64,000 bases of DNA, taken from assembly GCA_001970955.1 (NCBI GenBank), contig MPUH01000102.1, forward strand, positions 43,386 to 107,385. Reading direction: 5' to 3'. Shown piece by piece: positions 59,341-64,000 of the stretch (the first letter of the stretch is position 1; the number at the start of each line of letters is the position of its first letter). Source of the stretch: Stentor coeruleus. Taxonomy: Eukaryota > Ciliophora > Heterotrichea > Heterotrichida > Stentoridae. The notes beneath the pieces were generated by a model. That model saw nothing but the letters and a program-made list of their open reading frames with translations, was not told the DNA's origin and made no database searches. The position numbers were made by a program, and so were the translations under genes.

Positions 59341-60327
59341 ATGACAATGCAAGAATTAAGAATTGCCAAACTCGCTAAGATCATAAACAGTTCTATGATT
59401 GACAAGAACTCAAACAGCCCAGTTATAAAAGACGCTTATAATAGAGCATATGATAAACTCCAAAAAACCATTGACTATGAAAAAGCTATTAACTATGAAT
59501 ATAATGAGAGAGAAAAAGTTAAAGATAGTATCGATGAACACGAAGAACTAATTAAAGAAAATATGCGCAAACATCATTTTAGTGTACTTAAAAAACAAAT
59601 CGAATATCTTCGTAAACAACGAGATATTCATCAAGCAGAAAAACTTTTAGAAAGACCTAAACCATTACCACAAACTCCTCCTGAACCTCCTAAAATATAT
59701 CATAGAGAAAATCTTAAGAATCAAATCAAAGCTAAAAAGAAAAAAGTTAGGGATATTCAAAATAATGAGATAGATATGGATAGGTTTTTTATACGTGTAG
59801 CGAAGAATTCTTTAGAAGATGATATTAAACGTAAAAAACAAGAAAAAGATAAAGTGTTTTCTGAACTTAAAGAAAGCTGGGAAAAAGCTAAAACTCTTAA
59901 TAAAATGAAGAAAGAAGCTGAAAAACTTCAGGCTTTTGGGAATTTAACTATGAAAAAAAAAACAAGGAAAATTCTACCATTTCAAAGGTCAAAAAGTAAA
60001 GAAAGTCCACAGAAAATACAGAAAAAACAGTCTAAGTCTTTGTTGCCGAGTATTAAAAAAACCCAGAAAATAAATCAGTCATTTGAAGTTACTCCTGTAA
60101 AAGAAAAAAAGAAGAAAGTGGAAAACCCGACACAGAGAAGTTTTGATTTAAAGCCGAAATCACAAGAAATAAGAGCAGAATCTGAAGGACAGAGATCGAA
60201 AGCATCACCGACTAAAGAAGATATTGAAAAAAGATTGGAATTTATAAGAATGGAAGAAGAGCGAATTAAAAGCAACAAAAGAGAAATTCTTGAGTACTTA
60301 GCATCAAGGTCTAAGCCTAAAGCTTGA
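59341..60327 (+). CDS. Coiled-coil, basic-tailed hypothetical protein
   Basis: The 328-residue product is helical and charged. Coiled coil occupies about 45-110 and 150-210; a proline-rich link (PKPLPQTPPEPPKIY) is near 112; the last 120 residues are basic and Ser-rich with KSKESPQK and SPTKED sites. No domain recognised; cytoskeletal proteins of ciliates often look like this. It ends in TGA, with only 24 bp to the ATG of the next gene. Confidence 0.65.
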   Translation: MTMQELRIAKLAKIINSSMIDKNSNSPVIKDAYNRAYDKLQKTIDYEKAINYEYNEREKVKDSIDEHEELIKENMRKHHFSVLKKQIEYLRKQRDIHQAEKLLERPKPLPQTPPEPPKIYHRENLKNQIKAKKKKVRDIQNNEIDMDRFFIRVAKNSLEDDIKRKKQEKDKVFSELKESWEKAKTLNKMKKEAEKLQAFGNLTMKKKTRKILPFQRSKSKESPQKIQKKQSKSLLPSIKKTQKINQSFEVTPVKEKKKKVENPTQRSFDLKPKSQEIRAESEGQRSKASPTKEDIEKRLEFIRMEEERIKSNKREILEYLASRSKPKA

Positions 60328-60351
60328 TAGATTTATATAAAAAGCATATAA

Positions 60352-62274
60352 ATGTTTAACTATTTTCTCCCTAACATCGAAGAAGAGTCAGAAAATTCTC
60401 CCCAAGAACCAGAAACAATATACTACAGCTTTGACCAATCCTCACCTTTAAGTTCAAGTCCAGTTACCCAAGCTGATTCTCAAAGCACAAATAATTTTCC
60501 CCATCAAGATCTTCTAAACCTTATCCCTAACTCAAAATCAACCCTAATACCTTCTTTAAACCAAAACTCTATTAAAAATCCAGAATATCAAAATTTAAAA
60601 AGAAAAGCTAATACTTCACTATGGGAAGCTGTTGAAAGAAACGATATTGTTATGATAAAAAAACTTTTAAATGCAAATTCAAACGGGATTTTCGTTGCAG
60701 AACCTAATGCTCCAGGGTTAAATGAATGGACTGCTTTACATATGGCTTCAGCTTATGGATTAAAAGAAGCATGTGAAGTTTTATTATATAATAGTGAAGA
60801 TACAAATATAAATGCAAGAACATCTATGAATAGGACACCTTTACATTTAGCAACAATACATAATCATTTAAATGTTGTAAAATTACTTGTTAATGAAGGA
60901 GCATATATTGATTTTACTGATAATGATAAGAATACTTGTTTACATTATGCTTCAACTCAAGGATATAAAGATATAGTTGAGTGGTTATTAAGAAAAAATT
61001 CAATGACTGATATAAAAAACATAAGAGGTAGAACACCTATTGATATTGCTTTAAACTATGAAACTTTTATGGTTTTTTATGAGTATTTTAAAAAATCAAA
61101 TAAAGAATTAATTATTACAGGATATACTAGAACTATTATTCATCATACTCTCCTTCACAATTCTCGTGAAGACCAAATCAATGCTTTACTTCAAAAAAGC
61201 TGTACCCCGCCAAGTCTCAACGACATTAAAGTGTTTTCTGAACGTCCTAAACTACAAAATACTAAAAAAAATAAAAAAATAATAAACTTCAACAATTTCC
61301 TCCTCCCACCAAGCAAAGTTGGCCCAAACGATTTTCGTGGCCTTCTACAATTGGGAAAAGGTAGTTTTGGTGAAGTTTATCTTGTAGAAAAATATGACAC
61401 AATAGAAAAATTTGCATTAAAAGTTCTAAGAAAAGAAAAAGTCCTCGGCAACAACCTAGTCCGTTATGCATTTACAGAAAGGAATATTTTAATGACAATA
61501 TCTCATCCTTTTATCGTAAAATTAAACTATGCATTTCAAACACCTGAAAAATTAGTCATGGTTATGGACTTTTGCCCAAATGGGGATTTAGGTACTCAGT
61601 TAGCAAGGGAGAAAAGATTTTCAGAAGAAAAAGCGAAATTTTATTTAATAGAAATACTCTTAGCATTACAAGAACTACATAAACATAGGATTATTTTTAG
61701 AGACTTAAAACCTGATAATGTAGTTTTAGACAATGAAGGACATGCTAAACTTACGGATTTCGGACTTTCTAAAGAAGGAATTTCTGATGATAAACTCACA
61801 CAATCATTTTGTGGATCTATTGCGTATTTAGCCCCTGAAATGATTAGAAGGACTGGACATTCTAGGTCTGTTGATTGGTATTTGTTTGGGGTATTGTTTT
61901 ATGAAATGATTGTTGGAACACCACCTTATTATTCATCGAATAGGGAACAATTGTTTAATAATATTCAAAGAGGAAAACTTAAAATGCCATCTTCGATTAG
62001 TAATGAAGCTAAGAATTTAATAAAAGTACTTTTGCAAAGAGATCCTAGTAAGAGATTGGGAGCTTCGAAAAAAGATGCAGAGGATGTTAAGGCTGATCAG
62101 TTTTTTAAAGGAGTTAATTGGGAAGAATATTATAATAAAAAAGTCAAACCTCCGCAGTTTCATCAGATTAAGAGGGTTTTTAAAGATATTAAGTTGGAGA
62201 AAATGTTTGGGAAACTTCAAGATGATGTGCCTGCGCCAAGGCTTGATGGATGGTCTGTGTTGCAACCAAGTTAA
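60352..62274 (+). CDS. Ankyrin-repeat AGC-family Ser/Thr kinase
   Basis: A 640-residue protein. Disordered 1-80; four to five ankyrin repeats at about 85-250 (NEWTALHMASAYGLKEACEV, NRTPLHLATIHNHLNVVKLL, KNTCLHYASTQGYKDIVEWL). The kinase is at about 325-590 with intact motifs: LGKGSFGEV, ALKVL (VAIK Lys), FRDLKPDN, TDFGLS and the activation segment TQSFCGSIAYLAPE. FRD in place of YRD and the FCG segment are AGC-like. The tail KKVKPPQFHQ..RLDGWSV lacks a clear FxxF hydrophobic motif. Predicted active and regulated by its ankyrin block. Gap to the previous gene 24 bp and to the next start 35 bp. Confidence 0.88.
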   Translation: MFNYFLPNIEEESENSPQEPETIYYSFDQSSPLSSSPVTQADSQSTNNFPHQDLLNLIPNSKSTLIPSLNQNSIKNPEYQNLKRKANTSLWEAVERNDIVMIKKLLNANSNGIFVAEPNAPGLNEWTALHMASAYGLKEACEVLLYNSEDTNINARTSMNRTPLHLATIHNHLNVVKLLVNEGAYIDFTDNDKNTCLHYASTQGYKDIVEWLLRKNSMTDIKNIRGRTPIDIALNYETFMVFYEYFKKSNKELIITGYTRTIIHHTLLHNSREDQINALLQKSCTPPSLNDIKVFSERPKLQNTKKNKKIINFNNFLLPPSKVGPNDFRGLLQLGKGSFGEVYLVEKYDTIEKFALKVLRKEKVLGNNLVRYAFTERNILMTISHPFIVKLNYAFQTPEKLVMVMDFCPNGDLGTQLAREKRFSEEKAKFYLIEILLALQELHKHRIIFRDLKPDNVVLDNEGHAKLTDFGLSKEGISDDKLTQSFCGSIAYLAPEMIRRTGHSRSVDWYLFGVLFYEMIVGTPPYYSSNREQLFNNIQRGKLKMPSSISNEAKNLIKVLLQRDPSKRLGASKKDAEDVKADQFFKGVNWEEYYNKKVKPPQFHQIKRVFKDIKLEKMFGKLQDDVPAPRLDGWSVLQPS

Positions 62275-62309
62275 ATAATAATGTGATTTATTTGGAGTTA
62301 AATGGTATA

Positions 62310-63287
62310 ATGAAAAGAAGCTATAGCCATACTTACCTCAGCTCTAAAGTAACTCCTCAAATGTCTCTACCCCAAACCAATATAGTACTTGAAGGAAATC
62401 TAGTCAAGAAAATCCAAGATCGTAATACAGGGCTTTGGGACGGGTTATCTTTAAGAGAACAACCTTTAGAACAAAAACGTAAAAGCGATATGAGATGGAA
62501 AGACTTTGAATACTCAAAAAGAACAATAGACCCATCTTTTAGTGAAGATACTTTCCGAAAAATATCCAACAACTTTTCTTATACCCCAGTGTCAAGCATC
62601 ACAGATATGATAAATCGAGGATTTTCAAATGACAACCTGGGAAAAATGAATAAAAAAGTTGTTGTAGGGGGGAAAAATATACATCCAAATGCAATGTCTT
62701 TTGAAAACGTTAACGCAAGTCAAGGTCTTTGTAATGCTTATCGTGAACTGCATCCAGGCCATGTTGTAGGAATTGAAAAGCGCCAACGTAAACCTACAGT
62801 TTACAGCGAGGAAAGGCTTATAAGTCAAATTTCAACTCTTCCAGGTCATCACAGGGAAGTTCCAGAGGAAGTAAGACAAATAAAAATCAAGCCGGATTAT
62901 AATTCTTCAATATACGAACTGCCTGGATTTTTGAAAACTCCAGAAAAGGAACCAGAGCAACCAAATCATATGATAAAATTCACAAGAAATACAGCAACTT
63001 CAATTGAACAGCAGAAATTGGTAGGTCCACAAAGAGAAAAAACTGGTCCAAAGACTGAAATTATCCCATCTTATGCTCATGAGTCTGCAGATTATTCAAC
63101 AATAGGTAAAGAGACTGATGTAATTTATATATAGTTAAATCCTTATACTAGAGGTAAAATGAAGAATGATAGAGCTGAAGATAAATTGCTTAGAGGAACT
63201 GTAGATGAAAGAGACTTAATATTGTCAAAGAAAGGACGTCCAGCTTCATCACGTAATATGTTCGCAAGTACATTTACATTTGCGTAA
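62310..63287 (+). CDS. Hypothetical protein, two exons
   Basis: Exon 62310-63119, a 15-nt intron at 63120-63134 (GTAATTTATATATAG) and exon 63135-63287 give 320 residues. Without the intron the frame would stop at TAG inside the intron. The second exon encodes LNPYTRGKMKNDRAEDKLLR and ends in NMFASTFTFA. The product is basic and mostly disordered, with a few Pro/Trp motifs (NTGLWDGLSLREQPLEQKRK, MRWKDFEYSKRT). No family recognised; perhaps a ciliary or cortical structural protein. The start chosen is MKRSYSHTY, because an earlier ATG in frame lies inside the kinase gene. Confidence 0.65.
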
Positions 63288-64000
63288 TAGAGTAAATTTT
63301 AGTTTTGGGTATGGATAAGATAATAATTATGAGGTTTTTGTAGTCATTTTTAGGCATAGGTAGTTAATGAAAATTTATATGTAGGTTTTGTATTAAATAG
63401 ATTAAACTAAAGCTATTATGGATGAATTTTATTCTATGCTACTATCATTCAGATGGTATTTTTGAATTTTTGAGTTTGAAAATTTTGATAATTATATGGA
63501 TTTATTTTAAAATTTAACCTTGAACATCTTGTATATCTCATAAAATTTTGAAAGGCTAGCTTAGTTGTAAGAAAATCATCTACTAAAAGAGGAATTAAAA
63601 TTTGATTCTGAAGCTTGTTTTCAGGATTGTAATCACAATTATTTAACTAAAGTGTAAGCATCTATGTGAATGCTGAAAGTTTATTCCACAAAGGTTGACC
63701 AAATTCAGGTAATTTTTTTTGCATTGTTTTTGCCAAGGTTCTTGAGGCTACCTAGTCAGATATCAGTGAAGAAAACCCGCATATGATAGTCTGTTTATGT
63801 TTAAGAGTTTGCTTTCTGCTTCCTTATTGAAAAATACAACAAAAACTTTACTTTTTAGCTTAACTTTTATATATTGCTTATTAAAAAACTTAAGCACCTA
63901 TAAGGTAGTCTTTAATAAGCTTGATTAAAGAAAAAGTTTCTAAATAAATTAATGATTTGGTGTACTAAAAGATAAAAGCTAATATCAAGTTTTTCTAAAA
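63288..64000. other. Right-edge spacer, nothing certain
   Basis: This is mostly AT-rich. A short frame at about 63570-63655 encodes KFDSEACFQDCNHNYLTKV, whose CX3C recalls small TIM proteins, but it has no start and no second CX3C, so it is not called. A GC-richer stretch around 63730-63790 has no recognised feature. Confidence 0.4.

Noticed and set aside
62250-62309. Earlier ATG at 62250 for the last gene
   Set aside because: It lies inside the kinase coding region and its short leader is low complexity; ATG 62310 follows the stop of the kinase.
63570-63655. Small TIM-like CX3C fragment near the right edge
   Set aside because: Only one CX3C, no start codon and no joining intron; too short to call.

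Overview
The window reads as macronuclear DNA of a ciliate, most probably a heterotrich of the Stentor type (Stentor coeruleus or a close relative). Four things point there: the DNA is very AT-rich and gene-dense; genes close with TAA, TAG and TGA and none needs an in-frame stop codon read as sense, so the standard code is in use; introns are tiny, mostly exactly 15 nt with GTA...AG ends; and the gene content is typical of a large ciliate (CDPK-like kinases, EF-hand and ankyrin proteins, a WD40-ion channel fusion, coiled-coil cytoskeletal or ciliary proteins). The species is an inference. No rRNA, tRNA, CRISPR or clear transposon was recognised.

Layout. 1-8.5 kb: the 3' end of an unrecognised gene, an MFS transporter (-), a glucan water dikinase (-) and an unrecognised three-exon gene (+). 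8.5-15 kb: RING-H2 protein (-), multi-EF-hand protein (-), Rab5-interacting/EMC6-like membrane protein (+), two-exon zinc-finger protein (+), aspartyl aminopeptidase (+) and a decayed calmodulin-like pseudogene. 15-23.5 kb: myristoylation-motif ankyrin protein, RCC1-repeat protein, disordered protein, small Cys protein (-), CCCH zinc finger-Schlafen fusion and two short hypothetical ORFs. 23.4-25.1 kb: a 1.7-kb gene-poor stretch. 25.1-33.7 kb: HP1-like chromo-shadow protein (-), CaaX coiled-coil protein, disordered protein, CDPK-type pseudokinase, two hypotheticals and a gene-free stretch with a folded GC-richer block. 33.7-43.2 kb: WD40-TRP-like channel, EF-hand pseudogene (-), PB1-ZZ-UBA autophagy-receptor-like protein, coiled-coil protein (-), SmF and a three-exon ankyrin-DHHC palmitoyltransferase. 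43.2-51 kb: beta-helix protein with a CaaX box (-), hypothetical (-), small EF-hand protein (+), dynein-docking-like coiled coil (-), four-TM protein (-) and the two-exon cohesion factor DCC1 (-). 51-64 kb: GAR-like coiled-coil protein, CaaX protein, Cys-rich protein (-), two-exon TPR protein, and a tight same-strand trio: coiled-coil protein, ankyrin-AGC kinase and a two-exon hypothetical.

There is no operon logic; genes are mostly independent. Recurrent themes are calcium sensing (CDPK-like protein, EF-hand proteins, two EF-hand pseudogenes), lipid anchoring (one myristoylation motif, three CaaX ends, a DHHC acyltransferase) and ciliary or cortical structure. Three single N positions sit between duplicated flanks and are best read as unmerged assembly joins; one lies inside a gene. 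Five gene models need a 15-nt intron to join open frames that otherwise look like separate or truncated ORFs, and DCC1 and the ankyrin-DHHC enzyme become recognisable whole only after joining.
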